DNA of 64,000 nucleotides from Marinomonas sp. UCMA 3892 (GTDB taxonomy: Bacteria; Pseudomonadota; Gammaproteobacteria; Pseudomonadales; Marinomonadaceae), in contig NZ_PTXN01000006.1 in the NCBI RefSeq assembly GCF_012726345.1, forward strand, positions 62,001 through 126,000, read 5' to 3'. The notes beneath the pieces were generated by a model that saw nothing but the letters and a program-made list of their open reading frames with translations, was not told the origin of the DNA and ran no database searches. The first letter of the stretch is position 1. Each line of letters starts with the position of its first letter. Below, piece after piece: positions 33,241-43,074 of this stretch. Both the position numbers and the translations under genes were made by a program.

Positions 33241-34100
33241 CTATTTACTACGGCATGGCGCAGTGGCAACATCCAGCTTGGGTGAATTGGCTTTATCCTG
33301 CCTCACTTCCAAGTGCGGAAAGAATTGCCCGATATTCGCAAGTATTTTCGACGGTCGAGGTGGGGAGTACTTTCTATACCAAGGTGGACGATGCCCAGTT
33401 GATGCGCTGGTACGAATCGGTTTCCGATGAGTTTAAGTTCAGTTTCAAAGCGCCTCAAACTGTTACTCATCGATTGATAGAGCGTCCTTGGAGTGACGTT
33501 CAGCGCGATTGGTTGGCTTTTATGGATTCGTTGCAACCGTTACAGGCTAAGCTTGGTCCAACCATGTTGCAGTTCCCTGCTATATGCGATGAGCGTGCTT
33601 TGGATACTATTTTAGCCTTGTGCGATATGTGGACGTTATCTGCGCCTTTGTCTGTTGAAGTACGTAATCTTGCTTATTTTGATAAGTCTCAAACAGAACA
33701 AGGTTTTTTAGCCGGATTGTCTGGTAGAAAAGTGAATCGTGTGGTGATGGATTCTAGGCCGGTTTTCTCCACTGAGGCTTATTGTGAAAGCTTGATTGAT
33801 GCTCAGAAGAAAAAACCGAGGGTGCCTTGTCATCCCGTAGCGACTTCGAATCATCCTGTTGTACGTTTTATTGGCCATCCAGATTTGCCACGAAATAATC
33901 TTTGGTTAGATCAATGGGCGGTTAAATTATCCCAATGGTTGTCTGATGGTCTTACTCCAAGTGTATTTGTACATTCTTCGGACAATATTGCTGCGCCAAC
34001 TCTAGCTGCACAATTAGATGAAAAAGTTCGCTCGCTAACGCCCAATTACCAGAGTGCTTTGGTTCTGCCGCAAAGTCAGGAGCAAGTTAGTCTTTGGTAA
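33237..34100 (+). CDS. DUF72 (YecE-like) protein
   Basis: The 287-residue protein matches the DUF72 family: YYGMAQWQHPAW at the start, ARYSQVFSTVEVGSTFY, FSFKAPQTVTHR and the barrel segments LQFP and SVEVRN. The fold is TIM-barrel-like; the biochemical role is unknown. ATGA overlap with greB suggests co-translation. Several family members are shorter at the C-terminus; this one is full length. Confidence 0.82.
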   Translation: MTIYYGMAQWQHPAWVNWLYPASLPSAERIARYSQVFSTVEVGSTFYTKVDDAQLMRWYESVSDEFKFSFKAPQTVTHRLIERPWSDVQRDWLAFMDSLQPLQAKLGPTMLQFPAICDERALDTILALCDMWTLSAPLSVEVRNLAYFDKSQTEQGFLAGLSGRKVNRVVMDSRPVFSTEAYCESLIDAQKKKPRVPCHPVATSNHPVVRFIGHPDLPRNNLWLDQWAVKLSQWLSDGLTPSVFVHSSDNIAAPTLAAQLDEKVRSLTPNYQSALVLPQSQEQVSLW

Positions 34101-34147
34101 GTTGGATAAATGTATTGTTCGTCTAAATGAAATGGTTGGAGGGTGTT

Positions 34148-34456
34148 ATGTATTCATTAGTGTTTTACGTGCCTGAATCTCATTTAGAATCTGTTAAACA
34201 CGCTGTGTTTTCGGCTGGAGCAGGTTCAATGGGAAACTATGACTCTTGTTGCTGGCAGGTGAAAGGACTGGGGCAATTTAGGCCTGCAAAAGGAGCGACT
34301 CCTTTTCTTGGTAAAGTCGGTGAATTAGAGTTTGTTGATGAATATCGAGTGGAAATGGTTTTGAGAGAGGAAGTGAAGGCGAGTGTTTTAGCTGCCTTAT
34401 TGTTGGCGCACCCCTATGAAGAGGTGGCCTACCATTTTATTCAGACACAGTGTTGA
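34148..34456 (+). CDS. NIF3/YqfO-related small protein
   Basis: The ATG at 34148 directly follows GGAGGG, giving 102 residues; an upstream ATG at 34127 would place the ribosome site inside the gene. The sequence (FYVPESHLESVKHAVFSAGAGSMGNYDSC, KVGELEFVDEYRVEMV, AHPYEEVAY) is the PII-like inserted domain of NIF3/YqfO proteins found as a stand-alone protein. Function is unknown. Its 3' end overlaps the convergent Nudix gene by 20 bases. Confidence 0.78.
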   Translation: MYSLVFYVPESHLESVKHAVFSAGAGSMGNYDSCCWQVKGLGQFRPAKGATPFLGKVGELEFVDEYRVEMVLREEVKASVLAALLLAHPYEEVAYHFIQTQC

Positions 34457-34982
34457 AGTGAATGGTGTCTTCGTGGAAACCGTATTGACCTTTTTTATGA
34501 TCTTCGATGAAAAACTCAATAGTTTTAGTGACGCTGCTGAAGGCCAGTTCATCCCAAGGGATTTCATCAAGATCAAATAAGGCAACTTCTGAGCTTTCTT
34601 CGGTTGCATGAAAGTCATCTTTCTCTAATTCTGCGATATAAAAAAGATGCACTTGATTGATACGAGGGATGCTGATCATGCTAAACGCTTGTTTGCATAT
34701 AGCAGTTGATCCGCTTTCCTCTAGAGTCTCTCTTAATGCGCCTTCACTGGTGGTTTCTTGGTTTTCCATGAAGCCGGCAGGCAAAGTCCAGAAGCCGAAG
34801 CGCGGCTCAATATTTCTTTTACAAAGCAAAATTTTATTATTGTAAATGGGGATGGTGCCCGTAATTAGTCTCGGATTATCATAATCGATAAACTCGCAAC
34901 TTGGGCAAACCGCACGTAGCCTATTATCCCCAGCAGGAATGGTCATATTAACGGCGTGACCGCATTGCGGGCAATATCTCAT
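34437..34982 (-). CDS. Nudix hydrolase with N-terminal zinc ribbon
   Basis: The 181-residue protein has a CPQCGH...CPSCEF zinc ribbon (4-29) and a Nudix box (GFMENQETTSEGALRETLEESG, about 70-91). This NudC-like but shorter class hydrolyses nucleoside diphosphate derivatives such as ADP-ribose or FAD; it lacks the NudC SQPW motif, so NADH specificity is not implied. It shares its 3' end with the convergent YqfO-like gene. Confidence 0.85.
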   Translation of the reverse strand: MRYCPQCGHAVNMTIPAGDNRLRAVCPSCEFIDYDNPRLITGTIPIYNNKILLCKRNIEPRFGFWTLPAGFMENQETTSEGALRETLEESGSTAICKQAFSMISIPRINQVHLFYIAELEKDDFHATEESSEVALFDLDEIPWDELAFSSVTKTIEFFIEDHKKGQYGFHEDTIHFNTVSE

Positions 34983-34991
34983 GATGTTTCC

Positions 34992-36248
34992 TTAACGTTT
35001 CAGCTGAAGCTTGGCGTATTTGACGACTTTATCTTCGATTTCTTGAATTTCGATCATGTAATGTCCAACCCATAAGCTAATTGGGTGCTCCGGGATGAAT
35101 TCCAGTGTTTCGATAATAAGGCCGTTGAGTGTCTTCGGTCCGTCTGTTGGTAGATGCCAATCAAGCGTTTTGTTGATCTCTCGAATGTGTGTCGAACCTT
35201 CGATTCTAAAAGAGCCGTCATCAAGAGTTTGAATTTCTTCTTCTTCGTCTTGGGTTGGTGGAGTGAACTCACCCACGATTTCTTCAAGTACGTCTTCTAG
35301 AGCAGCAATACCTTGGACATCACCATATTCATCTACCACGATACCCATTTGTTGATGATCTTTCTGGAAGTTCAGCAAGACTGTATTCAGGGAAGTGCTT
35401 TCAGGAATGAAGTAAGGCTCAACAGTTGCTTTTAATAAAGCGGCTTTAGATGGTGTCGGGTCGCGTAAAAATACGGCTGCATGGCGTGCGTGAAGAATAC
35501 CGATGACTTTGTTGATCTCACCATTATAGACAGGCATGCGCGTGTGTCTGCTTTGGCAGATTTGTTCGATAATCTCTTCAATCGAGTCTTCTATGTCGAT
35601 GCCAACCACTTCATTTCGAGGAATCATGATGTCTTCGACAGAGACTTTCTCTAGATCGAGAATCGAAATCAGCATTTCTTGGTGAGCCGCAGGGATTAAT
35701 CCACTTGCTTCATTTACCACGGTTCTTAGCTCTTCCGAGTCTAGGGTATCGTGGTTTTTTTGCGAGGCATGTACACCGATTAAGCGCAAAAGGCCATTAG
35801 ATAAGCCATTTACTAGCCAAACTAGCGGGTAAAGAGCTTTTAATAAAATCGCAAGGATCCAAGATGCTGGAAAAGCAATTTTCTCAGGGTGTATCGCGGC
35901 CAATGTTTTTGGTGTGACTTCTGCAAAAATTAGTACCACCATAGTGAGCGCAGCTGTCGCGATCGCAACACCTGCGTCGCCCCATAAGCGCACGGCAATG
36001 ATGGTTGCTATCGCCGAGGCAAGGATATTGACAAAGTTGTTTCCGATTAAGATGACGCCGATAAGTCTATCAGGGCGCTCTAAAAGAGAGTTTACTTTGA
36101 TTGCTGATCGGTTCTTGTTCTTAACAAGGTGTTTAAGTCGATATTTGTTTATCGACAACATTCCTGTTTCAGAGCTCGAAAAGAAAGCAGAAAGTAAAAT
36201 AAGACAAAAAAGTATTCCACCAAGAACACCTAAGGGTACTTCGTTCAA
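34992..36248 (-). CDS. CNNM/CorB-type membrane protein (DUF21 + CBS + CorC_HlyC)
   Basis: The 418-residue protein has a DUF21 membrane domain (about 1-180), two CBS domains (VEDIMIPRNEVVGIDI and PSKAALLKATVEPYFIPEST; about 195-335) and a CorC/HlyC C-terminal domain. Relatives (E. coli YfjD/CorB, eukaryotic CNNM) are linked to Mg2+ efflux. A TTG start with GAGGCGAT upstream seems used. Synteny with ypjD and ffh matches pseudomonads. It begins after ypjD on the same strand. Confidence 0.85.
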   Translation of the reverse strand: MNEVPLGVLGGILFCLILLSAFFSSSETGMLSINKYRLKHLVKNKNRSAIKVNSLLERPDRLIGVILIGNNFVNILASAIATIIAVRLWGDAGVAIATAALTMVVLIFAEVTPKTLAAIHPEKIAFPASWILAILLKALYPLVWLVNGLSNGLLRLIGVHASQKNHDTLDSEELRTVVNEASGLIPAAHQEMLISILDLEKVSVEDIMIPRNEVVGIDIEDSIEEIIEQICQSRHTRMPVYNGEINKVIGILHARHAAVFLRDPTPSKAALLKATVEPYFIPESTSLNTVLLNFQKDHQQMGIVVDEYGDVQGIAALEDVLEEIVGEFTPPTQDEEEEIQTLDDGSFRIEGSTHIREINKTLDWHLPTDGPKTLNGLIIETLEFIPEHPISLWVGHYMIEIQEIEDKVVKYAKLQLKR

Positions 36249-36321
36249 AAAGGGATCGCCTCAATTATGTAGATAACTGGATTATTGGTTCTTAAGGTCT
36301 TACTGTCAAACATACTTTAAA

Positions 36322-37089
36322 TTAATGACGTAATATTTGTAGTGCTATTTGGCTGCCAAAGTAGCCTAGCATTAGCAAGAAAAAACCACTCAACGTTAGT
36401 TTTACCGCTAGTTGCCCACGCCAGCCAGCTATATGTCTGCCAAGTAGTAAACCTGCAAATACAAACCAAGAAGCAATAGTGAAAAAAGTTTTGTGCACTA
36501 AGTGCTGGGCAAACATGTCTTCAATAAAATAAAAGCCAGTTGCTATTGTGATGGTTAATAAAATGAAAGCGGCCCAGATAAATTCAAACATTAAGCGCTC
36601 TAATACCTGTAGCGGCGGTACTCTAAGTAGTTGTTTCAGTTTATGGTGTTTAAGTTGGTACTCTTGCATAGCAAGCAAAATACCAACGCCACAAGCGGCA
36701 GTGAATAAACTGTATGCAGCAGAGGCAATAAGAATATGAGCGCTAGTGCCCCAAGAGTTGCTATGCAGTTGGGTTAAGTCCCACGGCTCGATTGCATTTA
36801 ATGCAATAATAATTGCGCCAAGAGGGAATGCGGTGCCGAGCAATAGCGACAAATCTTTATCGCGGTTACTGAACCAAAGTAGGCTGTTGCCAATTAACGC
36901 AATAAGTAGCCCAATTGTTAAAAAGTTAAAGCCATCTCTATTCAGTAATACTTGTGTGAGAGAGAATGTGTGTATGGCAATCGTAATTGCCCCAATGTAC
37001 TGGGTTGAGCGATTTTCTGGACGCAGGTAATACGCTGTGCCAGCAATCAAACAAGCGATACAAGCAAGCCAAAGCGATAATTGAGTCAT
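36322..37089 (-). CDS. ypjD: YpjD, CcsA-like cytochrome c assembly-type membrane protein
   Basis: The 255-residue protein has about eight hydrophobic helices and a CcsA/CcmC-like core (WGTSAHILIASAAYSLFTAA, HKTFFTIASWFVF, GRHIAGWRG). It sits divergent to ffh, as ypjD does in E. coli and pseudomonads. The exact role is not known; a part in cytochrome biogenesis is inferred from the fold. Confidence 0.85.
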   Translation of the reverse strand: MTQLSLWLACIACLIAGTAYYLRPENRSTQYIGAITIAIHTFSLTQVLLNRDGFNFLTIGLLIALIGNSLLWFSNRDKDLSLLLGTAFPLGAIIIALNAIEPWDLTQLHSNSWGTSAHILIASAAYSLFTAACGVGILLAMQEYQLKHHKLKQLLRVPPLQVLERLMFEFIWAAFILLTITIATGFYFIEDMFAQHLVHKTFFTIASWFVFAGLLLGRHIAGWRGQLAVKLTLSGFFLLMLGYFGSQIALQILRH

Positions 37090-37219
37090 GAAACTAAAGG
37101 TTCCGCAGGGTAAAGGTATAGGGTGATAATCATTTATCCGTTATAATAGAGACAATTTCACCTTGGATAAACTGAAACCGTAGGTTTTTTTCCATTTAGA
37201 GCCAAAATTTGAGGGCAAT

Positions 37220-38602
37220 ATGTTCGACAATTTATCGAATCGCTTAACTTCCTCGCTTGATCGTATTCGAGGTCGAGCTAAATTAACCGAAGACAACATA
37301 CAAGAAGTGTTGCGTGAAGTGCGCATGGCGCTTCTTGAAGCTGATGTTGCTTTGCCTGTTGTTAAAGATTTCATTGCTGCGGTTAAAGAGCGGGCAATAG
37401 GGACCGAAGTTTCTAAAAGTTTGAGTCCTGGTCAAGTTTTCCTGAAAATTGTTAAGCAGGAACTTGAGAATGTTATGGGGCAGGCTAACGATGGCCTTAA
37501 CCTTAGAGCAGCTCGTCCAGCGGTAATTTTATTGGCTGGTTTGCAAGGTGCGGGTAAAACCACATCGGCGGCTAAATTAGCAAAATACTTGAAAGAGCGC
37601 GAGAAAAAATCGGTATCGGTTGTTAGTGCCGACGTTTATCGACCAGCGGCTATTAAACAGCTTGAAACATTAGCTGGTGAAGTGGGTGTTGATTTCATTC
37701 CAAGTGACTTGTCACAAAAGCCGATTGATATTGTTAATAACGCTATCGATTACGCCAAAAAAGCACACAAAGATGTTTTGATTGTTGATACTGCAGGTCG
37801 TTTGTCGATTGATGAAGACATGATGGCAGAGATTAAAGCTCTGCACGCCGCTGTTAATCCAATTGAAACTTTATTCGTTGTAGATGCCATGACGGGCCAA
37901 GATGCGGCGAATACAGCAAAGGCCTTTGGTGATGTGTTGCCTCTTACAGGTGTAATTCTTACCAAGACTGATGGTGACGCTCGTGGCGGCGCCGCTTTAT
38001 CTGTTCGTCACATTACAGGTAAACCGATTAAGTTCTTAGGTGTTGGTGAAAAAACCAGTGCATTAGAGCCGTTCCACCCTGATCGTTTAGCGTCTCGTAT
38101 CCTTGGTATGGGAGATATGCTTTCCTTAATAGAGGAAGCAGAGCAAAAGATCGACAAAGAAAAAGCTGAAAAACTTGCAGGCAAGCTGAAAAAAGGCAAA
38201 GGCTTTGATTTAGAAGATTTCAAAGAGCAGCTTCAGCAGATGAAAAACATGGGGGGGATGAGTTCCATGTTGGACAAGCTTCCTGGTATGGGGCAGCTAG
38301 GTAATATTCAAGATAAAGTGAATGATAAAATGTTCGTGCAAATGGAAGCTTTGATAAACTCCATGACACCAGCTGAACGTCACAATCCAGATGTTATAAA
38401 TGGTTCTCGTAAAAAGCGTATTTCAACGGGTGCTGGTTTGCAAATTCAAGATTTAAATCGTCTTTTAAAGCAGCATAAACAAATGCAGAAGATGATGAAG
38501 AAGATGACCGCTAAAGGCGGAATGAAGAAAATGATGCGTGGTTTGGGGGGAATGATGCCGGGTGGTGGTATGCCTGGCGGTGGAAATTTCCCCAAGTTTT
38601 AA
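37220..38602 (+). CDS. ffh: Signal recognition particle protein Ffh
   Basis: The 460-residue protein has the NG GTPase domain (G1 GLQGAGKTT, about 102-110; G3 DTAGR; G4 TKTDGDARGG) and the Met-rich M domain (QLQQMKNMGGMSSMLDKLPGMG and repeated KKMM near the end). It binds 4.5S RNA and signal sequences and targets membrane proteins to FtsY and SecYEG. A TATAAT lies at 37142-37147 upstream. A terminator follows. Confidence 0.98.
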   Translation: MFDNLSNRLTSSLDRIRGRAKLTEDNIQEVLREVRMALLEADVALPVVKDFIAAVKERAIGTEVSKSLSPGQVFLKIVKQELENVMGQANDGLNLRAARPAVILLAGLQGAGKTTSAAKLAKYLKEREKKSVSVVSADVYRPAAIKQLETLAGEVGVDFIPSDLSQKPIDIVNNAIDYAKKAHKDVLIVDTAGRLSIDEDMMAEIKALHAAVNPIETLFVVDAMTGQDAANTAKAFGDVLPLTGVILTKTDGDARGGAALSVRHITGKPIKFLGVGEKTSALEPFHPDRLASRILGMGDMLSLIEEAEQKIDKEKAEKLAGKLKKGKGFDLEDFKEQLQQMKNMGGMSSMLDKLPGMGQLGNIQDKVNDKMFVQMEALINSMTPAERHNPDVINGSRKKRISTGAGLQIQDLNRLLKQHKQMQKMMKKMTAKGGMKKMMRGLGGMMPGGGMPGGGNFPKF

Positions 38603-38624
38603 GCATATCTTCTTGTTTTTATTG

Positions 38625-38650
38625 ACGGCAGTTAAAAAACTGCCGTTTTT
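38625..38650 (+). terminator. Terminator between ffh and rpsP
   Basis: Perfect 9-bp stem (ACGGCAGTT, 38625-38633 with 38638-38646), an AAAA loop and a T tail. It separates ffh from the ribosomal operon. Confidence 0.85.
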
Positions 38651-38780
38651 AATGTCTGGGTGAGTAATTCGCCCTTTTGTTTTTCTAGTTAATCGACTAG
38701 AATATGCCGCCTTCTTGTTGTATGAGTCAAAAATTCGACTCGGCAAGGGGTGTTTCGTTAAGCAATAAGGAACCAATCAT

Positions 38781-39029
38781 ATGGTAACTATTCGTCTTTC
38801 TCGTGGTGGCTCTAAAAAGCGCCCATTCTATCATTTGAACGTGGCTGATAGCCGTCGTGCACGTGATGGTCGTTATATCGAGCGTTTGGGTTTCTTTAAC
38901 CCTGTTGCTCGTGGTCAAGAAGAACGTCTACGCATCGATCTAGATCGCGTAAATCATTGGGTTAGCCAAGGCGCTCAACTTTCTGACCGTGCTGCGCAGC
39001 TTGTAAAAGATGCTAGCAAAAACGCTTAA
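38781..39029 (+). CDS. rpsP: 30S ribosomal protein S16
   Basis: The 82-residue protein starts [19 protein letters not shown] and contains [19 protein letters not shown], the S16 signature; full length. First gene of rpsP-rimM-trmD-rplS, as in E. coli. Confidence 0.98.
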   Translation: MVTIRLSRGGSKKRPFYHLNVADSRRARDGRYIERLGFFNPVARGQEERLRIDLDRVNHWVSQGAQLSDRAAQLVKDASKNA

Positions 39030-39044
39030 TACTGAGGTAATGCT

Positions 39045-39590
39045 ATGTCTGAATTAAAACAAGCGGCCGCTCCTGAGCAAGCCCTTGTGGTTGGACGCAT
39101 TACATCGGTATATGGTGTTAAAGGGTGGGTGAAGTTATATTCTCACACCGAACCAATGCAAGGGATCTTTGATTATAAGCATTGGTGGTTGAAAACTTCT
39201 AGTGGGTGGAAGACCGTAGAATTAAGCCAAGGCCGTCTGCAAGGGCGAGGTTTGGTAGCATCGGTAAAAGGTTATACAGACAGAGATCAAGTAAAAGATA
39301 TCTGTGGTATGGACGTTTATATAGATGCAGCAGAACTGCCAGAATTGGAAGAAGGTGATTATTACTGGAGCCAACTGGAAGGACTGAGGGTTATTACCAA
39401 AGAGGGTGTCCTCTTAGGGAAGGTTTCTCAACTTATGGAAACTGGTGCGAATGATGTAATAGTTGTCCGCGCGTGTGAAGGTAGCTTTGATCGTGAAGAG
39501 CGATTGATTCCTTATGCTCCAGGAACTTATGTTTTAAACATCGATTTAGAACAGCAGGAAATGGTAGTGGACTGGGATCCAGAATTTTAA
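39045..39590 (+). CDS. rimM: Ribosome maturation factor RimM
   Basis: The 181-residue protein has the RimM N-terminal barrel (VVGRITSVYGVKGWVKLYSHTEP) and the PRC-barrel C-terminal domain (YYWSQLEGLRV, GANDVIVVRA, IPYAPGTYV). It helps 30S head maturation by binding S19. 15 bases after rpsP, with GAGGT before its ATG. Confidence 0.97.
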   Translation: MSELKQAAAPEQALVVGRITSVYGVKGWVKLYSHTEPMQGIFDYKHWWLKTSSGWKTVELSQGRLQGRGLVASVKGYTDRDQVKDICGMDVYIDAAELPELEEGDYYWSQLEGLRVITKEGVLLGKVSQLMETGANDVIVVRACEGSFDREERLIPYAPGTYVLNIDLEQQEMVVDWDPEF

Positions 39591-39612
39591 ACAGATAAGC
39601 TGAGGTCACAAC

Positions 39613-40365
39613 GTGAAGGTTAGCGTTATATCGCTCTTTCCGGAGATGTTTCAGGCCATTACCCAATACGGGGTAACAGGCAGAGCCATTAAGTCTGGGT
39701 TGGTTGAGGTGGATTTTTTTAATCCCCGCGATTTTACTCATGACCGACATAAGACTGTAGATGATCGACCTTATGGTGGTGGTCCAGGGATGCTGATGAA
39801 AGTTCAGCCTCTCAAAGATGCTATTGCGAGTGCCAAGTTATCGGTACCCAATGCAAAAGTTATTTATCTATCCCCTCAAGGGCGTACGCTAACGCAAGAA
39901 GGCGTGCAACAGCTTGCTAAACAAGCAGAATTTATTCTGGTAGCAGGTCGTTATGAAGGCGTTGATGAGCGTTTGATTCAATCTGAGATTGATGAAGAAT
40001 GGTCAATTGGCGACTTTGTCCTAAGTGGTGGTGAGTTGCCGGCAATGGTGCTTATGGATGCTGTCTCTAGGATGGTTCCAGGAGTGCTGGGAAAACAAGC
40101 GTCTGCGGATGAAGATTCATTCTCTGATGGTTTGTTGGATTGCCCGCATTATACTCGCCCAGAAGTGCTAAATGGCGAACCTGTGCCATCAGTGCTGCTT
40201 AGTGGCAACCACGAGGAGATTAGACGCTGGCGTTTAAAGCAAAAGCTCGCAAGAACTTTTCAGCGCCGGCCAGACCTTCTGCAGAACCTTGAGTTGGACA
40301 AGGAACAGCAGTTGCTGTTAGAAGAGTTTATTCGCGAAACTGAAGATTCAACCTCGGCAGAGTAG
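39613..40365 (+). CDS. trmD: tRNA (guanine37-N1)-methyltransferase
   Basis: The 250-residue SPOUT enzyme starts at a GTG behind GAGGT. Signature parts: [19 protein letters not shown], the YGGGPGM loop, the knot region YLSPQGR and [10 protein letters not shown], and [13 protein letters not shown]. It makes m1G37, which prevents frameshifting. Central part of the ribosomal operon. Confidence 0.98.
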   Translation: MKVSVISLFPEMFQAITQYGVTGRAIKSGLVEVDFFNPRDFTHDRHKTVDDRPYGGGPGMLMKVQPLKDAIASAKLSVPNAKVIYLSPQGRTLTQEGVQQLAKQAEFILVAGRYEGVDERLIQSEIDEEWSIGDFVLSGGELPAMVLMDAVSRMVPGVLGKQASADEDSFSDGLLDCPHYTRPEVLNGEPVPSVLLSGNHEEIRRWRLKQKLARTFQRRPDLLQNLELDKEQQLLLEEFIRETEDSTSAE

Positions 40366-40434
40366 GAATTGCGAGCTTATCAGAAAGAAGAACCTTCATG
40401 CTGATAAGAAACCATATCATTAGGAGTCACATCC

Positions 40435-40797
40435 ATGAGTAATAAAACTAAACTGATTCAGCAGATTGAAGCTGAACAAATGACAAAAGAAGTCCCAGCC
40501 TTCGGCCCTGGTGACACTATTGTTGTTCAAGTTAAAGTTAAAGAAGGTTCACGCGAGCGTCTACAGGCCTATGAAGGTATTGTAATCTCTAAGCGTAACC
40601 GTGGTCTTAACTCAGCATTTACCGTTCGTAAAATCTCTAGCGGTATTGGTGTTGAGCGTGCTTTCCAAACGTACAGCCCATTGGTTGAAAGCATCGAAGT
40701 TAAACGCCGCGGTGACGTGCGTCAAGCTAAGATCTACTACCTACGCGAGCGTTCTGGTAAATCTGCACGTATCAAAGAAAAATTGGCTAAACGTTAA
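40435..40797 (+). CDS. rplS: 50S ribosomal protein L19
   Basis: The 120-residue protein matches L19 ([26 protein letters not shown], then [17 protein letters not shown]). It sits at the interface between the subunits. Last gene of the operon, closed by a strong terminator. Confidence 0.98.
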   Translation: MSNKTKLIQQIEAEQMTKEVPAFGPGDTIVVQVKVKEGSRERLQAYEGIVISKRNRGLNSAFTVRKISSGIGVERAFQTYSPLVESIEVKRRGDVRQAKIYYLRERSGKSARIKEKLAKR

Positions 40798-40809
40798 TTT
40801 TTTCTTATT

Positions 40810-40838
40810 AAAAAAGGCGACGCGAGTCGCCTTTTTTT
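40810..40838 (+). terminator. Terminator of the rpsP-rplS operon
   Basis: A 12-bp stem (AAAAAAGGCGAC, 40810-40821, with 40826-40837), a GCGA tetraloop and a run of seven T. Confidence 0.92.
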
Positions 40839-40899
40839 ATGGAACTAACCCCCGTTCGTATGGCCTAATAGAGACTATTTACATGTCTTTGAGGTTACC

Positions 40900-41616
40900 A
40901 TGAAGCGTTTTTTCTGTTCCCTGTCTCGCTCTGCTGCAATAACTACGTTGCTTTCTCTTTCCTGTGCAGTATTTGCTGATCAATCAGCAGTCTTATTTGC
41001 AGTTCAAACGGCGTTGCCTCAATATGAAGTTGAAAGTGCGAAATTGCATGAAGGCGCGGGCTTGTATGTTGTTGTTTTGAAGAACGGTCCAACATTACAT
41101 GTAACGCAAGATGGCAAATATTTTGTCGCGGGTGATCTTTACCGAATAGACAATACAACGCTTGAGAACGAAACAGAAAAAGCAAAACTTGCCAAAATTG
41201 AAACACTTCCTGAATCGCAAATGATCGTCTACAAAGCAAAGGACGAAAAAGCACACATCACCGTATTTACTGATGTTGATTGTGGTTACTGTCGAATGCT
41301 TCATAAAGAAGTGCCAAAACTTAATGAGGCAGGAGTTACTGTCCGCTACTTGGCTTACCCAAGAGCGGGAATTGGCTCAGAAGCCTATACTAAAATGGTC
41401 AGTATTTGGTGTTCAGCAGATCCTCAAGAGTGGCTTACGCAAGCAAAATTAGGCGCTGAAATTCCTGAAAACAAATGTGTTAACCCAGTTGCAGATCAGT
41501 ATAAACTAGGCAACGAAGTAGGGGTGCGTGGTACGCCAAGTATAGTGCTAGACAACGGTGAGTTTTTACCAGGATATTTACCAGCGGCTGAGTTGGTTAA
41601 ACACCTTGGGTTATAG
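40900..41616 (+). CDS. dsbC: Thiol:disulfide interchange protein DsbC
   Basis: The 238-residue product has a signal peptide (cleavage near AVFADQ), an N-terminal dimerisation domain and a thioredoxin fold with the CGYC active site (FTDVDCGYCRMLH) and the cis-Pro loop RGTPSIVL. It is the periplasmic disulfide isomerase, kept reduced by DsbD. Followed by hom-thrC, as in pseudomonads. Confidence 0.95.
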   Translation: MKRFFCSLSRSAAITTLLSLSCAVFADQSAVLFAVQTALPQYEVESAKLHEGAGLYVVVLKNGPTLHVTQDGKYFVAGDLYRIDNTTLENETEKAKLAKIETLPESQMIVYKAKDEKAHITVFTDVDCGYCRMLHKEVPKLNEAGVTVRYLAYPRAGIGSEAYTKMVSIWCSADPQEWLTQAKLGAEIPENKCVNPVADQYKLGNEVGVRGTPSIVLDNGEFLPGYLPAAELVKHLGL

Positions 41617-41668
41617 ACTTATCGCGAAATATTCCACTAAACATGAGCCTTCTTCAGCCTTTTCTACG

Positions 41669-41697
41669 TTGGGTTTGAATAATACTGGCGTTATAAT
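41669..41697 (+). promoter_or_regulatory. Promoter of hom-thrC
   Basis: TTGGGT (41669-41674), a 17-bp spacer and a consensus TATAAT (41692-41697), 63 bases before the hom start. Confidence 0.65.
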
Positions 41698-41760
41698 GAA
41701 TCAGCTTGTCACTTAACTAAGTGTCTTATAAAAATTAAATTATCTCTGTGGGGTATTGTT

Positions 41761-43062
41761 TTGAAACCGGTAAAAGTCGGAATTTGTGGACTGGGGACAG
41801 TGGGGTCCGGTAGTTTTAACATTCTTCGTAATAATGCGGAAGAGATTACACGACGTGTGGGTCGCAGTATTGTTATTGAGCAAGTAGGTGCCCGTCGTGA
41901 TAACGACGCTTGTGATACCTCCGGTATTAATGTTACCCGTGATATTTTTGATGTGGTCAATAATCCAGAGATCGACATTGTTCTTGAGCTGATTGGCGGA
42001 ACTTCTGTCGCGAAAGAGCTGGTTCTTAAGGCCATTGAAAATGGCAAGCATGTTGTGACCGCAAACAAAGCGCTTATTGCTGAGCATGGCAACGAAATTT
42101 TTGCCAAAGCTCAAGAGAAAGGTGTCATTGTCGCGTTTGAGGCGGCAGTGGCTGGCGGCATTCCTATCATCAAACAAATTCGTGAAGGTTTGTCTGCAAA
42201 CCGAATTGAGTGGCTAGCGGGTATCATTAATGGCACCGGCAATTTCATTTTGACCGAAATGAGTCAAAAAGGTCGCGGCTTTGAAGATGTATTAGCAGAA
42301 GCACAAGCACTTGGTTATGCCGAAGCGGATCCAACTTTTGATATCGAAGGTATTGATGCCGCACATAAGTTGACGATTCTAGCATCCATTGCATTTGGTA
42401 TCCCTTTGCAGTTTGAAAAAACTTATACTGAAGGTATCAGTCGAATTACTTCGGAAGATGTGGCGTTTGCCGATGATCTTGGTTATGCCATCAAACACTT
42501 GGGTATTGCTCGTCGTTCCAAAGCGGGTATTGAGTTGCGAGTTCATCCTACGTTGATTTCCCATAAGCAGCTTTTGGCTAATGTAAATGGCGTAATGAAT
42601 GCCATTATGGTGCAAGGCGATGTTGTTGGGCCGACTTTGACTTACGGTGCGGGTGCTGGCGCATTACCAACGGGCTCTTCTGTTATCGCTGATGTTATTG
42701 ATGTTGCTCGTACTTTGACGGCGGATCCAACCAACAGAGTGCCGCATTTGGCGTTCCAAGCTGACTCTTTGTCTCAGGTGCAAATCTTGCCTGTTGAAGA
42801 AATTGAATGTGGTTTCTTCCTTAACATGACGATTAAAGATCGCGCAGGAGTGCTTGCCAATATTACGCAGATTCTTTCTGTGAATAACATCAGTATTGAG
42901 TCTCTTATCCAGCGTGAGCGCGAAGGTAGCGAGTTAGTGCCATTGGTTGTGATGACTCATGATGTAAAAGAACGCAATATGAATGCTGCTATTGCAGCAA
43001 TTGAAGCCTTGCCGGATGTTGCTGGAACTGTACAGCGAATCCGTGTTGAAAACTTGGCGTAA
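41761..43062 (+). CDS. hom: Homoserine dehydrogenase
   Basis: The 433-residue monofunctional enzyme starts at a TTG with GGGG 8 bases upstream. It has a Rossmann start (VGICGLGTVGSGSFNIL), the catalytic domain (GIINGTGNFILTEM, EADPTFDIEGIDAAHKL) and a C-terminal ACT domain (about 350-430) for threonine feedback. It reduces aspartate semialdehyde to homoserine. It lies 12 bases before thrC. Confidence 0.97.
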   Translation: MKPVKVGICGLGTVGSGSFNILRNNAEEITRRVGRSIVIEQVGARRDNDACDTSGINVTRDIFDVVNNPEIDIVLELIGGTSVAKELVLKAIENGKHVVTANKALIAEHGNEIFAKAQEKGVIVAFEAAVAGGIPIIKQIREGLSANRIEWLAGIINGTGNFILTEMSQKGRGFEDVLAEAQALGYAEADPTFDIEGIDAAHKLTILASIAFGIPLQFEKTYTEGISRITSEDVAFADDLGYAIKHLGIARRSKAGIELRVHPTLISHKQLLANVNGVMNAIMVQGDVVGPTLTYGAGAGALPTGSSVIADVIDVARTLTADPTNRVPHLAFQADSLSQVQILPVEEIECGFFLNMTIKDRAGVLANITQILSVNNISIESLIQREREGSELVPLVVMTHDVKERNMNAAIAAIEALPDVAGTVQRIRVENLA

Positions 43063-43074
43063 GAGAGAACAAAG

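Noticed and set aside
34148-34982. Overlap of the YqfO-like and Nudix genes as a sign of error
   Set aside because: The 20-base tail-to-tail overlap is ordinary for convergent genes and both products are full length.
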